In this document: piece by piece, positions 21,921 to 33,495 of the stretch
Layout of the letters: the number at the start of each line of letters is the position of its first letter
Position numbering within the stretch: position 1 is the stretch's first letter
Origin: Forficula auricularia
Taxonomy: Eukaryota > Arthropoda > Insecta > Dermaptera > Forficulidae
Assembly (NCBI GenBank): GCA_024734495.1
Contig: JALMQS010000089.1
Span: 6,150,420 to 6,214,419, forward strand
DNA: 64,000 nt
Reading direction: 5' to 3'
The notes under the pieces: generated by a model
The model's database searches: none
Told to the model about the DNA's origin: nothing
The model's input: the letters and a program-made list of their open reading frames with translations, nothing else
Translations under genes and position numbers: made by a program

Positions 21921-24320
21921 CGATCATTTCGATATTCGGACAGTTTCTCGCTCTCATTTCAAAAATGGATTTGATAGTTTGTTGATTATTTGTGTCTGAT
22001 CGTAAACCTATATCTTGTACAAAGCTGAAAAATTTCGTTCTCTCGTCAAGGAAAATAGGAAGACAATTCAGCCGAGGTTTATGCTAAGATCCTCTTCTTA
22101 CGAGAGGAACCAGTGCAGCAATTTGTGTTTCTCCACAGGAAGGAGAGAAATTAGAAGATTTCTCTTTTCACCCAATTCAGAGTTTTCTTCCAACTCCGTC
22201 AGGAGAATTTTGAACATATTTTCTTTCTCCTCAGCTCTGAACGATAAACTTGTAAAATCGATCATTTAGATATTCGGACAGTGTCTCGCTCTTATTATTT
22301 CAAAAATGGATTTTATAGTTTGTTGATTATTTGTATCTGGTCTTAAACCTTTATCTTGTTCAAAGGTGAAAAATTTTGTTCTCTCGTCAAGAAAAATAGG
22401 AAAACAATTCAAGCCGAGTTTTATGCTAAGATCTTCTTCATACGACACGAGCCACTGCAGCAATTTGTATTTCTCCAGAAGAAGGAGAGATATTACAAGA
22501 TTTCTCTTTTCACCAAATTCAGAGTTTTCTTCCAACTCCGTCAGGAGAATTTTGAACATAGTTTCTTTCTCCTCAGCTCTGAACGATAAACTTGTAAAAT
22601 CGATCATTTCGATATTCGGACAGTGTCTCGTTCTAATTTCCAAAATGGATTTGATAGTTTGTTGTTTATTTGTATCTGGTCGTAAACCTATATCTTGTAC
22701 AAAGCTGAAAAATTTTGTTCCCTCGTCAAGGAAAATAGGAAGATAATTCAAGCCGAGGTTTATACTATGATCTTCTTCATACGAGAAAAACCACTGCAGC
22801 AATTTGTGTTTCTCCACAGGAAGGAGTGAAATTAGAAGATTTCTCTTTTCACCCAATTCAGAGTTTTCTTCCAACTCCGTCAGGAGAATTTTGAACATAT
22901 TTTCTTTCTCCTCAGCTCTGAACGATAAACTTGTAAAATCGATCATTTCGATATTCGGACAGTGTCTCGCTCTTATTATTTCAAAAATGGATTTTATAGT
23001 TTGTTGATTATTTGTATCTGGTCGTAAACCTATATCTTGTACAAAGCTGAAAAATTTTGTTCTCTCGTCAAGGAAAATAGGAAGACAATTCAGCCGAGGT
23101 TTATGCTAAGATCCTCTTCTTACGAGAGGAACCAGTGCAGCAATTTGTGTTTCTCCACAGGAAGGAGAGAAATTAGAAGATTTCTCTTTTCACCCAATTC
23201 AGAGTTTTCTTCCAACTCCGTCAGGAGAATTTTGAACATATTTTCTTTCTCCTCAGCTCTGAACGATAAACTTGTAAAATCGATCATTTAGATATTCGGA
23301 CAGTGTCTCGCTCTTATTATTTCAAAAATGGATTTTATAGTTTGTTGATTATTTGTATCTGGTCTTAAACCTATTATCTTGTTATCCAATAATTTTGAAA
23401 AATTTTGTTCTCTCGTCAAGAAAAATAGGAAAACAATTCAAGCCGAGTTTTATGCTAAGATCTTCTTCATACGACACGAGCCACTGCAGCAATTTGTATT
23501 TCTCCAGAAGAAGGAGAGAAATTACAAGATTTCTCTTTTCACCAAATTCAGAGTTTTCTTCCAACTCCGTCAGGAGAATTTTGAACATATTTTCTTTCTC
23601 CTCAGCTCTGAACGATAAACTTGTAAAATCGATCATTTCGATATTCGGACAGTGTCTCGCTCTTATTATTTCAAAAATGGATTTTATAGTTTGATGATTA
23701 TTTGTATCTGGTCGTAAATCTATATCTTGTACAAAGCTGAAAAATTTTGTTCTCTCGTCAAGGAAAATAGGAAGACAATTCAGCCGAGGTTTATGCTAAG
23801 ACCCTCTTCTTACGAGAGGAACCAGTGCAGCAATTTGTGTTTCTCCACAGGAAGGAGAGAAATTAGAAGATTTCTCTTTTCACCCAATTCCGTGCAGATT
23901 TTTTCTTTGTTCGTTAAAACGTCCACATCATTCTTGGCTTTGCCATTTGGCATATATCGACATAATGTGGATGCGCCTTTATATTGCTATCCTTTTAAGA
24001 CCACGGCGTAAAATCGATCATTTCGATATTCGGACAGTGTCTCGCTCTTATTATTTCAAAAATGGATTTTATAGTTTGATGATTATTTGTATCTGGTCGT
24101 AAATCTATATCTTGTACAAAGCTGAAAAATTTTGTTCTCTCGTCAAGGAAAATAGGAAGATAATTCAAGCCGAGGTTTATGCTATGATCTTCTTCATACT
24201 AGAAAAACCACTGCAGCAATTTGTGTTTCTCCACAGGAAGGAGAGAAATTACAAGATTTCTCTTTTCACCCAATTCAGAGTTTTCTTCCAACTCCTTCAG
24301 GAGAATTTTCATCATATTTT
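21921..24320 (-). repeat. seven-monomer ~340-bp coding repeat array
   Basis: The marker CGATCATTT recurs at 21921, 22259, 22601, 22940, 23281, 23630 and 24015, giving spacings of 338, 342, 339, 341, 349 and 385 bp. Monomers fall into subtypes by the segment after TTCTTC (GAGAGGAACCAGTG, GACACGAGCCACTG or GAGAAAAACCACTG). The order suggests a three-monomer unit of about 1.02 kb that was itself duplicated. A non-repeat block (21803-21915) reappears at 23891-24005, replacing part of a monomer. Confidence 0.85.
22266..22946 (-). pseudogene. tandem-repeat protein fragment, two ~113-residue modules
   Basis: This 226-codon frame is the only part of the array where two successive spacings are multiples of three. 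Each module runs IDFTSLSFRAEEKENMFKIL, LLTELEENSE, GEKRNLLISLL, LLQWFFSYEEDHSINLGLN, PIFLDEGTKFF, RPDTNKQQTIKSIL and RHCPNIE. It looks helical and leucine-rich, with CPNIE turns like those of LRR proteins, but I know no family for it. There are no membrane segments or catalytic motifs. Adjacent monomers are frameshifted, so the array as a whole is a pseudogene, or this frame is a relic exon of a larger repeat protein. Confidence 0.45.
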
Positions 24321-24325
24321 CTATT

Positions 24326-25240
24326 TCAAGAGAAATACTTTGCCGTTATAATTTTTAACACCGACCCGAGGTGATTGTGGTTAATTCGTGATCTGAGTGG
24401 AGACTTATAGCCATTCATAAGCGTAAATAACTGCTCGCACCTGTATGTACTTCCAAATATGGAGATAATCTCATATGCTAAGTTTCTAGTATTTTCAAAT
24501 TTTACCGATAAATATCCATAAATTTCGGGCATGCCAACTTCCTTGAATATTTCTTTTAAATCCGAATCGCACTGAATCTCTATTTGCATATCATATACTA
24601 ATTCTATATCTATTGAAAAAATAGATGAAAATAATCTTAATTTGCTATCCAAGCATTTGAAATCTTCAAATCTTGCTTCAAATTCACTTCTGAGATTCTC
24701 AATCCTTTCAGCATATTTCTGATAAGATCCAGTGCTACTTGAACTTGATTTGTAAATGTGACATGTAGAAAAATGCGTCAAATTTTCTTCTCCCAAATGT
24801 TTTCCCCATAAAACTAACATTTGAATGCTTCAATTTTATCCCGCATATTTGTTATAAGTTGCTCCTTTCCTTGTAGTGATAAATTTAAATCATTCAAATG
24901 TTTTGTAATACCATGAATGCGAAAATCTTGCATCCACACTGAATCGCAAAAACAAGGCTGTGGGTTGGCTTGGGCCTCGGTATAGTAAGAGTGCCCGGAA
25001 TAATTGCTTTATATTTCGCTATAAGGAACGTTGGAAATTGTTGCTCATTTAATCCACGTGATTTTATAAAATTTATTACTTTTTTCACATACGACAAAAC
25101 ATTGTCCATTTTTATTACCTTCCTGCACAAAACTTCTTGATGGATAATGCAATGCGTATGATGAAAGTTCAGTTCTTCGCTAATTTCTGCTAGCTGCTTA
25201 CGTATTTGGAAATGAAAGTGGAAGTGGAAGTAGTACACGC
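24326..25240 (-). pseudogene. hAT-type transposase fragment, copy 1
   Basis: Read right to left, the minus strand gives QIRKQLAEISEELNFHHTHC, IIHQEVLCRKVIKMDNVLSY, VKKVINFIKSRGLNEQQF, then after a gap LTHFSTCHIYKSSSSS, YGYLSVKFENTRNLAYEIIS and FGSTYRCEQLFTLMNGYKSP plus LRSRINHNHLGSVLKI. These are the Cys/His-rich middle and C-terminal dimerisation region of the hAT proteins related to GTF2IRD2/ZBED5. Internal sequence is missing and frames are broken. A close second copy lies at 25674-27275. Confidence 0.75.
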
Positions 25241-25306
25241 TATTAGGTCACGGTTCACCCCTCGGATTTTTCAAACCCAACAAAATCTGGTCCATTGTTC
25301 TATGAA

Positions 25307-25648
25307 CAGTGGCGACGCCCGCCAGCTTTTTTATTTTTTTGGGTGACACCCTGCAGAAAAATTTGGAGGCCGTGCTCTAAAGTGTGAAGCAAAAAAAGTG
25401 CATTATTTCGGTTAATTCAAATTTTTCCATAATTTAGATATTCTTTTTTAATAGTTTAGGTATAATGTATAATTATTTTATTATTATTATATTAAGTCAA
25501 TAATATTGAAAACCATGGTTTATCTTTGTTTTTTATTTTATCTACTCGGTTTTCCAATATTTTTTTTGCTTAAATGTTCAATTTAACAGGTTGAGGGAGA
25601 ACGATTCAGGTTGGACGCTCGCCCAACCCACCCCTGACGCCGTCACTG
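25307..25648. mobile_element. short inverted-repeat element (MITE-like)
   Basis: The left end CAGTGGCGACGCC and the complement of the right end CAGTGACGGCGTC are imperfect inverted repeats around 342 bp. Related sequence occurs at 35868-36375 and 45550-45755, each ending near GACGCCGACACTGCT. No clear target duplication was found. Confidence 0.5.
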
Positions 25649-25673
25649 CTAATTAGAAAAGTAGGAAATGAGC

Positions 25674-27275
25674 TCATGGGGCGTGGGGAGATATGGAGAT
25701 AATCTCATATGCTAATTTTCTAGTATTTTCAAATTTTACCGATACATATCCGTAAATTTCGGGCATGCCAACTTCCTTGAATATTTCTTTTAAATCCGAA
25801 TCGCACTGAATCTCTATTTGCATATCATATACTAATTCTATATCTATTGAAAAATGAGACGCAAATAATCTTAATTTGCTATCTAAGCATTTGAAATCAT
25901 CAAATCTTGCTTCAAATTCACTTCTGAGATTCTCAATCCTTTCAGCATATTTCTGATAAGATCCAGTGCTACTTGAACTTGATTTGTCCATGTGACATGT
26001 AGAAAAATGCGTCAAATTTTCTTCTCCCAAATGTTTTCCCATAAAACTAACATTTGAGATACTTCAATTTTATCCCGCATATTTGTTATAAGTTGCTCCT
26101 TTCCTTGTAGTGATAAATTTAAATCATTCAAATGTTTTGTAATACCATGAATGCGAAAATCTTGCATCCACACTGAATCGCAAAAACAAGGCTGTGGGTT
26201 GGCTTTTTGAATTTAAAAATACGTATTTCACATTTTAAATCACAGAATTGCTTCAGTATCTTGGGGCACGATATTCAACGGACTTCGGTATTGTTACGGA
26301 CCGGAAACCCCTGTTATAAATTTTGTTTGAATTCTTAAAGGAATTCTCTTTTTTTTTAATTAAGGTCACTGCAAGCAGATCCGGACCCGAACGCTTTTAG
26401 CACCTCCCCCTTCTATATATCCCTTTTCCGCTCTTTTCGCTGACCCTCTGGGTTCTTAGTCAAAATAATATGATGAGAGGAAATAAGTCATATATCTGAG
26501 TTGACAGTGAATTATAAATCTACTTGCTCTTACATTTTGTGTAAAAAATGGTCCTTCAAAAAAAAGATGCTTTTAACGGAAAATTTCCAGAAAGTCGTGT
26601 GAATTTTCGAGGTGACGCCCTTCCGGAAATGGGAGGGGTTGATGATTTAAAAATACGCCTTCTCATTAAGGTTTTAGCCAATCAAGATATATTTTCTTGA
26701 AAACTCCGAGAGATGAGAGCAGAGTCAGTCTTGAGAGAGCCAGTCAGAGTTGTTGAAAGTCAGTCAGTGAGTTTGTAAAGACCACCTTATACCAAATAAA
26801 AACCATGATGTAAAATTAAAATGCGTTTTAATTCAACCCTTGCATAGAGATAGCGAATCTTTTTCCATCAACGGCTCACATCTCCCAACAACGGCGAGCT
26901 AGACCAGAGAACTCACAACTTCGAGGTCACGCTACCCTTAGTAGGCAACCATATCCTCCGGGACTATGATATTGCCCGCTATAAATAAATAATTAATGTG
27001 TTCGCGCCCTTAACCACCACGGGTCGCAACAGTATAGTAAGAGTGCCCGGAATAATTGCTATATATTTCGCTATAAGGAACGTTGAAAATTGTTGCTCAT
27101 TTAATCCACGTGATTTTATAAAATTTATTACTTTTTCACATACGACAAAACATATCCATCTTTACCTTCCTGCACAAAACATCTTTATGGATAATGCAAT
27201 GCGTATGGTGAAAGTTCGGTTCTTCGCCAATTTCTGCTAGCTGCTTACGTATTTGGAAATGGAAGTGGAAGTAGG
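25674..27275 (-). pseudogene. hAT-type transposase fragment, copy 2, split by an LTR
   Basis: It repeats copy 1 (24326-25240) at high identity: LTHFSTCHMDKSSSSS and YGYVSVKFENTRKLAYEIIS at 25674-26042, and HHTHCIIHKDVLCRKV near 27160-27230. An 83-bp unrelated stretch and a solo LTR (26292-27031) interrupt it. Unlike copy 1 it lacks the extreme C-terminus (STYRCEQLF region) and keeps a zinc finger upstream. Confidence 0.75.
26292..27031 (+). mobile_element. solo LTR (740 bp) with 4-bp target duplication
   Basis: It starts TGTTACGGACCGG and ends GGTCGCAACA, and is flanked by GTAT at 26288-26291 and 27032-27035. The paralogous hAT fragment carries the unoccupied site (TCGGTATAGTAAG near 24985). 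An AATAAA at about 26798 marks the likely poly(A) signal, so the LTR points to the + strand. There is no internal retroelement sequence, so it is a recombination product. Gypsy-type is likely from the TGTTACGGAC start. Confidence 0.85.
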
Positions 27276-27377
27276 TAACAATTTCACAATAAGGACATCC
27301 AAATGGCCTCTCCACAGAATGTATTAGCAAATGTCGATTGAGCTTTGATTTTTGTGAGAAGCGTTTTTCAAATTTAG
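27270..27377 (-). pseudogene. C2H2 zinc-finger fragment fused to hAT copy 2
   Basis: The minus strand reads KFEKRFSQKSKLNRHLLIHS and VERPFGCPYCEIVTYFH, the end of one finger, a linker and the start of another, continuing in frame into QIRKQLAEIGEE of the hAT fragment. Copy 1 has lost this finger. It may belong to the original transposon protein or be a captured exon. Confidence 0.55.
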
Positions 27378-27550
27378 TTAAAGATGAGATGGGAAGTATA
27401 GGTAAAGGATGGTTTGAATGCTATTTAGGGAAAATGCATAAAAAGTTGATGGTAAAATGAAAAAATGCACATAAGTAGGGATGAGCAAAGCAAGACCAAC
27501 ACCAAGACTGAGGTAGTCTTGGACTTGGTCTTGTTCACTCTTGTCTTGTA

Positions 27551-29028
27551 TAAATTTTAATTTTCTCATTAATATATCAAAGAATAATTGATACGTCAAC
27601 AAGAATTATTTTGACCGCGCTGATTTGAAAAAAAGATATTTTTATCTCGCGAGACTACTGCGGATTACGCTATTGGAGTCTGCGGAGTATTAAGTCTGGA
27701 CCAAGAGAGAAAAAGATGTAATCCACTTAGCTACAATCCAACGTCATTTCGCGTTTAGCCCGCTAGACATTCGGATGGATCACCGAGTGAATTGGAAATC
27801 TCAGATGTTATATACTCGATCTCCCAGTCCAGAGCGCTAGATCTATTAGCATGTATGTTAGATGCCTGCCATTAATTAACTGAAGGTTTTCTACATTTTA
27901 TTCGATCGCGACTCTAATGTAGGGAATTTTTGTCAAATATTGAGTGAAAATAATATTTGAACTTATATATTTCTAACTTGAAATAATGATATTAAATAAA
28001 TTTTAATTTTCTCATTAATATATCAAAGAATAATTGATACGTCAACAAAATTATTTTGACCGCGCTGATTTGAAAAAAAGATATTTTTATCTCGCGAGAC
28101 TACTGCGGATTACGCTATTGGAGTCTGCGGAGTATCAAGTCTGGACCAAGAGAGAAAAAGATGTAATCCACTTAGCTACAATCCAACGTCATTTCGCGTT
28201 TAGCCCGCTAGACATTCGGATGGATCACCGAGTGAATTGGAAATCTCAGATGTTATATACTCGATCTCCCAGTCCAGAGCGCTAGATCTATTAGCATGTA
28301 TGTTAGATGCCTGCCATTAATTAACTGAAGGTTTTCTACATTTTATTCGATCGCGACTCTAATGTAGGGAATTTTTGTCAAATATTGAGTGAAAATAATA
28401 TTTGAACTTATATATTTCTAACTTGAAATAATGATATTAAATAAATTTTAATTTTCTCATTAATATATCAAAGAATAATTGATACGTCAACAAAATTATT
28501 TTGACCGCGCTGATTTGAAAAAAAGATATTTTTATCTCGCGAGACTACTGCGGATTACGCTATTGGAGTCTGCGGAGTATCAAGTCTGGACCAAGAGAGA
28601 AAAAGATGTAATCCACTTAGCTACAATCCAACGTCATTTCGCGTTTAGCCCGCTAGACATTCGGATGGATCACCGAGTGAATTAGAAATCTCAGATGTTA
28701 TATACTCGATCTCCCAGTCCAGAGCGCTAGATCTATTAGCATGTATGTTAGATGCCTGCCATTAATTAACTGAAGGTTTTCTACATTTTATTCGATCGCG
28801 ACTCTAATGTAGGGAATTTTTGTCAAATATTGAGTGAAAATAATATTTGAACTTATATATTTCTAACTTGAAATAATGATATTAAATAAATTTTAATTTT
28901 CTCATTAATATATCAAAGAATAATTGATACGTCAACAAGAATTATTTTGACCGCGCTGATTTGAAAAAAAGATATTTTTATCTCGCGAGACTACTGCGGA
29001 TTACGCTATTGGAGTCTGCGGAGTATCA
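27551..29028 (+). repeat. 445-bp tandem repeat, 3.3 units
   Basis: Units start with TAAATTTTAATTTTCTC at 27551, 27997, 28442 and 28887 (periods 446, 445 and 445 bp). The fourth stops after about 142 bp. Units are nearly identical, with single-base differences such as AGTATTAAG versus AGTATCAAG. The only frame, about 70-80 codons, begins MIRQQNYFDRADLKKRY in two units, but I see no protein family in it. ACTCTTGTCTTG flanks the whole array on both sides and may be its insertion duplication. Confidence 0.92.
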
Positions 29029-29179
29029 ATATATATATTAATGAGAAAATTAAAATTTATTTAATATCATTATTTCAAGTTAGAAATATATAGGTTCAAA
29101 TATTATTTTCACTCAATATTTGACAAAGGTTCCCTACATTAGAGTCGCAATCGAGTAAAATGTAGAAAACCTTCAGTTA
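29029..29179 (-). repeat. inverted partial unit closing the 445-bp array
   Basis: This is the reverse complement of the unit end (from AACTGAAGGTTTTCTAC) plus the unit start, slightly diverged. It creates a foldback directly after the truncated fourth unit. Confidence 0.85.
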
Positions 29180-29492
29180 CTCTTGTCTTGGTCTTGCCAG
29201 GTCGGTCTTGCCCATTAGGTCTTGGTCTTGTTCAAACACGTCTTAAGCTTGGTCTTGTTCAAACACTCTTGTCTTGGTCTTAGTCTTGCTTATCTAACCT
29301 TTTATACTTACATTTTTTAATCATTCAGGTTCTTTAATTCTTTATAGGTATAAAATATCAGCTATAAAAAAGGTATCTAGCTAATAAAAATTTATTTAAA
29401 TTCAATTGAAAAAATAAAAAACTCAATTAACAAAACTTATTTATTAATTTCAATATACAGAAAAGAAAGAATAATTAAATTATTGTTTTTAA

Positions 29493-31130
29493 TTTTTTTT
29501 TTTTTTTATTAAAATATAACCTTGTTACAGAGAACATTAGGTCATTAGGCCAAACAAAGTACATAAAATTACATAAATATATATACATTACATTATGAAA
29601 AAAGTATTACAATGTTTTTTTTAAAGTTCAATAAATCAAAGGATTGTAACAAACTAGATGGTCAGAACATTAGTCATAAGTAATATAAAAATTTTATAAG
29701 TTAGTTTTTTTTAACAAATTTTAATAGACGTATTTATAGTAATTACTAATAAATAATATACAACTCTTAGATTAACCAATAAGAAATAAATATGAAATAA
29801 ATCACAAGTTTTTACATTCTCGTCTTATTGAAATAATGAATCTATAAAATAACTTTAAATTATTGGGGTTTTCAAAGAAATATTTTAGAATAAGTAGCAT
29901 ATTGGTTGGATGTACCAATAATTTACCAGTTGATTGAAAAAAAATTTCGATTTTATTTTTTATTCTTGCGCAACCAAAAAAGAAATGGTTAAGATCACCG
30001 ACCTCACCCGAATCGGTTCTCTCTCAAACCCATCCTGTGTAAATACTGGGGGGTGATCGTGTGACCCAACCTTAAACGAATTATTTCCACAATCAGACCT
30101 CTAAACAAAGGGCAGGAATCATACCAGGATCTACGTGGTATTTTCGGCATTATACTAAAAAGATGTTTAGATTGTGCAGACGACTTACAATAGCTCTGCC
30201 AATCCACCTAAGCTCTTTTCTTGATACGATTTCTCATATCAGACTGATCAGTGATGAAATATCCCATTAGAGACTGCGTCCTTGGCGAGACGGTCAACAA
30301 TGGAGTTATCCGTGATTCCACAGTGTCCACAGTGTCCCGGTATCCAAAGGAAATAAGATTTCGAGGTTGGAAATGATATCCGGGATTAATGAAGGTGTAT
30401 AATTACCTTTATTAAAAAATTCTATTGCTTTTAGAGTGGACTTAGAGTCTGAACATATGATGTAATTTTTATCTCCAAGGAATTTGATTATATCAAGACT
30501 TTGTAGAATGGCAAATTCTTTAGCTTGGTAAATAGATGTATTAATTGAGAGTCTGATCATTCTACTAAATTTATTTTTAGGGATCCAATTCTCACAACTA
30601 GTCCCTGAGTCCATCTTAGAACCATCGTAAAATATTCTAGTCATATCCGGAAAGTTTTTAGCTGTATATTCACAAAATATATCATTTAAATTTGAAGAAT
30701 CCTTTTTGAAGGGCAAATAGAATACATTTGGTGAATAGGTCTGAATTGAGTAGTCATAATCAAATAAAAAATGGAGTATTTGATAATACTAAACTGTTGA
30801 ATGATATTGTAACTTTTTATAAAAGATGTTGCGGGTTTGTTAGAAAATCTAGTGTCTAAAAGACTTATGATTAATAATTGGTCTCAAAGTTGTATGATAA
30901 TTCATAATCATCTTATTCAGTATATAGTTGTTCGTTAATAGTTGACGCCGAATGTTTAGGGGCATTTGGCCTCAATTAGCAGGGAGTTAGTTGGAGTGGA
31001 TCTGAGAGCTCCGAGGGATATTCTTAGGCATCTGTATTGTATTCGGTCTAATTTTAATAGAATGGATAAGGAGGTATTATGAAAGATTTGAAAACCATAA
31101 TCAAGGACAGGTCTAATTAAAGATCACCTT
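29493..31130 (-). mobile_element. LINE with RNase H domain, 5'-truncated
   Basis: On the minus strand: KLDRIQYRCLRISLGALRST (end of the RT/thumb region, about 31070-31000), an RNase H domain with IFYDGSKMDSG (catalytic Asp), YQAKEFAILQSL (catalytic Glu) and IICSDSKSTLKAI (catalytic Asp) at 30306-30716, then IIRLRLGHTITPQYLHRMGL at 30004-30100. The T-run at 29493-29507 is the poly(A) tail. An RNase H domain after RT places it in the I/R1-like group rather than Jockey. Frames are broken and it sits inside the hAT element. Confidence 0.85.
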
Positions 31131-31387
31131 TTCATCAGCTTTTTTGCAAGACCAAGACCAATTCTGCTCAACACTACACATAAGAGGTTCAACTTCTATG
31201 AAAGCATTCATTTTATATAAGTACATATTCAATGGGACTATAGAATTAAAAGCCCTCAAGATTAAAATGTATATAAATAAATGTAAGTACGAGACATAGG
31301 CAGTCTAGAGACTTTGTTGCGTGTTCACACTTGAATGTCTTGTTCTTCTTAGTTGCTATATATGACTGACCTTGTAGGGTTGCACAG

Positions 31388-31636
31388 TTATAATTTTGGA
31401 TAATGAAAAAATGCTTTTCTTGGACTGATTAATTTTTTGTGGTCCCGCTGAAATGCTGTTTTTAAATTGTGGATTTTTTCCACATCTCCCACGGACACTT
31501 CATATTTTTTGGCCAGCTCTTCGATTGCATTTCTTTTTTTAGTACGATTTTTATATTCGGTGTTAGTCACTTTCCACATACAAGCTGCCGAGTGAAAATC
31601 TTCTATTAATAATAACACTTTTTCAGTAGGCCACAT
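31388..31636 (-). pseudogene. MADF-domain protein fragment 1
   Basis: Starting at 31636, an 82-codon frame contains VLLLIEDFHSAACMWKVTNT, EYKNRTKKRNAIEELAKKYE and VEKIHNLKTAFQRDHKKL, matching the MADF (Myb/SANT-like DNA-binding) pattern of LI, W, Y.N..KR and L...Y. MADF proteins in insects are host regulators or second ORFs of PIF/Harbinger transposons. In this setting a transposon origin is likelier. Confidence 0.65.
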
Positions 31637-31900
31637 CTTGATGATACAAACAAAACTAATATTAAATCAAAATGGTAAGATAAGCGTACCCCACGGCTCA
31701 CAAAGAATAACTGGAGACGATTTCTCACAAAACGTCCACACTACGAAATATTGCTCAACATTGTCTAACAATTATCCCGTGTCTCCCACTTCAAATAGGA
31801 GAGTTCCAAAAACGTATCTGTAGACATGAATTTGTCTCTCGATTGTCTTTAAGAGGGCCCTACACGATCATACCGACTGACAGTCAGATTGAAACCACTT

Positions 31901-32083
31901 CTAATTTCCAAGAACTTTTCTCTTGTACTCGTTCATGTAAGATGCGTGGTTTTTATTCCACAGCTCTGCTAAACTTTCATACGTTTCTATGAAACGTTTT
32001 AAAACCAAGTCATTAGCACTTAATTTGACGCCGGTATTAACAAATACATCTATGATATCTTTATCTAAATATTCTTCCAAAGC
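31901..32083 (-). pseudogene. MADF-like fragment 2
   Basis: The minus frame ALEEYLDKDIIDVFVNTGVK, VLKRFIETYESLAELWNKNH, ASYMNEYKRKVLGN and a stop has the IE.Y...LW...H..Y.N..KR signature of MADF N-termini. Just beyond, GGGCCCTACACGATCA at 31856-31871 resembles a PIF/Harbinger terminus. No matching right end was found. Confidence 0.5.
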
Positions 32084-32249
32084 TGATTAGTAAAATGATA
32101 ATATAAACATTCTCTTCACACTAGACAATTCCCACACGACAGAAACTATAGTATCTTCAATTTGAATTGTCTGTGCGAAGGATACCCACAGGCAAGTGTG
32201 TATAAGATTTAAGATGATAATTTTTTATTTAATTATCTATTAATACTTA

Positions 32250-33472
32250 CTTACTTAGTTACTTAGACGACCCGTTCCTCAGTGCGTCTGTTTGGTGCAC
32301 TCGGGTCCCAATTTCTCCAAGTCTCTTGCCAATGTCGTCCAGTGCTGGATTACTTTGCGCCCACTTGTGTCTCGAACCGTGTTTTTGTAGTTTAGAGAGT
32401 CCCCCATCGAATTGGCGGACCTCCAGGCGGTCTCACTTTGTCACAGCTGGGTGGCGGTTCTCCAACGATTATCCTCTCTCTTCACAAGATGACCCGCCCA
32501 GTTGTATTTGGCTTCGTTAGCGTGAATCAAAAATGTCCTTCACCAAGGACATATTTCTGATGTCGCTATTGTGAAGATAAAGAAACAGTTGTCTTTGGAG
32601 AGTCATGCCAAGAAGTCTTCTCTCTAATGCGGACTGAGATGTTTTTAATTTGTTTTTATGAACTTTTTTTAAAGCCCATGTTTCGCATTCATATGTAAGA
32701 GCCGGCAGCACCTTGGAGTTGAAAAGTCCTGCCTTGAACTCGGCATCTCTTGATCCATAGATGACGTCGGGGATTGCACCAAGTTCGGCCCAGGCAGCCC
32801 GTCGCCTCCTCTGAAGTTCCGGCATCTTGTCAATCATCATTGTCAATAGCCTAACCAGATATACGAATTCTTTAGATTCTTGTAGGGGATTTCCCTCTAA
32901 TAGTACTGGGTCTCTTGATGTAAAGCTATTGTGCATTACTTTAGTTTTTTCTTTGTTTAGAATTACACCTGCCTTCTTCCCTTCAAGATTCAACAACTCA
33001 CCATGTTGGTCGCCTCACTCGATATTTTCGTGATCATCACTATATCGTCCGCGAAACTCTGATGGTTGAGATTTCGTCCATTGATATTTATCCCGTAAGG
33101 ATCCCAGTCATATCGCTTCACTGATTCCAAGCACGCCGAGAAGAGGCTTGGAGAAATGGGGTCGCCCTGACGGACTCTAACGACATCCCTGGATCTAATC
33201 TCACGAAAAAATGGCTTAATCCTGGTTTCGCAATCCCTCTAGCATTCTGCCAAAAGGTCGATGTAGTCCTTTTCTACTCCGTGCTCTTCCAAGGAGTTCC
33301 ATATAAAACTCAGTTCTATAGAATCAAACGCCTTTTTGTAGTGGATAAAAGTCAATACGAAGGGGAGTTGATATTCCCTAAATACTTCGATCATCCTAGA
33401 GTAGGCGCTTATGTGATCAAGGGCACTGAATCCTTTTCTGAACCCCACCTGTTCGGCCAATATATAAAGTGA
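32250..33472 (-). mobile_element. RTE-type LINE, 5'-truncated
   Basis: Read along the minus strand: EQVGFRKGFSALDHISAYSR, VDYKKAFDS-like IHYKKAFDSIELSFIWNSLE, RQGDPISPSLFSACLESV, the catalytic QSFADDIVMITK, NKEKTKVM, a block RRRRAAWAELGAI, LPALTYECETWALKK and YNWAGHLVKREDNRW. The order and motifs are those of RTE-clade reverse transcriptase with its C-terminal domain. Frame breaks occur near 33239, 33000 and 32517. The 3' end at about 32250 carries AAGTAAGTAAGT-type short repeats typical of RTE tails. Confidence 0.88.
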
Positions 33473-33495
33473 AAGTTTTTGCCGAGAGTAGCAAA
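33467..33495 (+). repeat. GTTTTTGCCGAGAGTAGCA motif copy
   Basis: An exact copy of the motif that starts the inverted-repeat element at 42846, placed at the 5' truncation point of the RTE LINE. Confidence 0.5.

Larger units (their letters stand above)
27476..31176. mobile_element. 3.7-kb composite hAT element with perfect 8-bp target duplication
   Basis: CACATAAG occurs at 27468-27475 and 31177-31184. The ends TAGGGATGAGCA and (complement) TAGTGTTGAGCA are short inverted repeats of the hAT YARNG type, followed on both sides by CTTGGTCTTG-rich subterminal repeats. Instead of a transposase the interior holds a 445-bp tandem array (27551-29179) and a LINE (29493-31130). Confidence 0.85.

Noticed and set aside
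28034..28685. 68-83-codon frames in the 445-bp repeat as real genes
   Set aside because: Open in some units and broken in others, with no domain, so a by-product of the repeat is more likely.
27551..29028. CRISPR-like array
   Set aside because: Units are 445 bp, contiguous and nearly identical with no variable spacers, and the context is eukaryotic.
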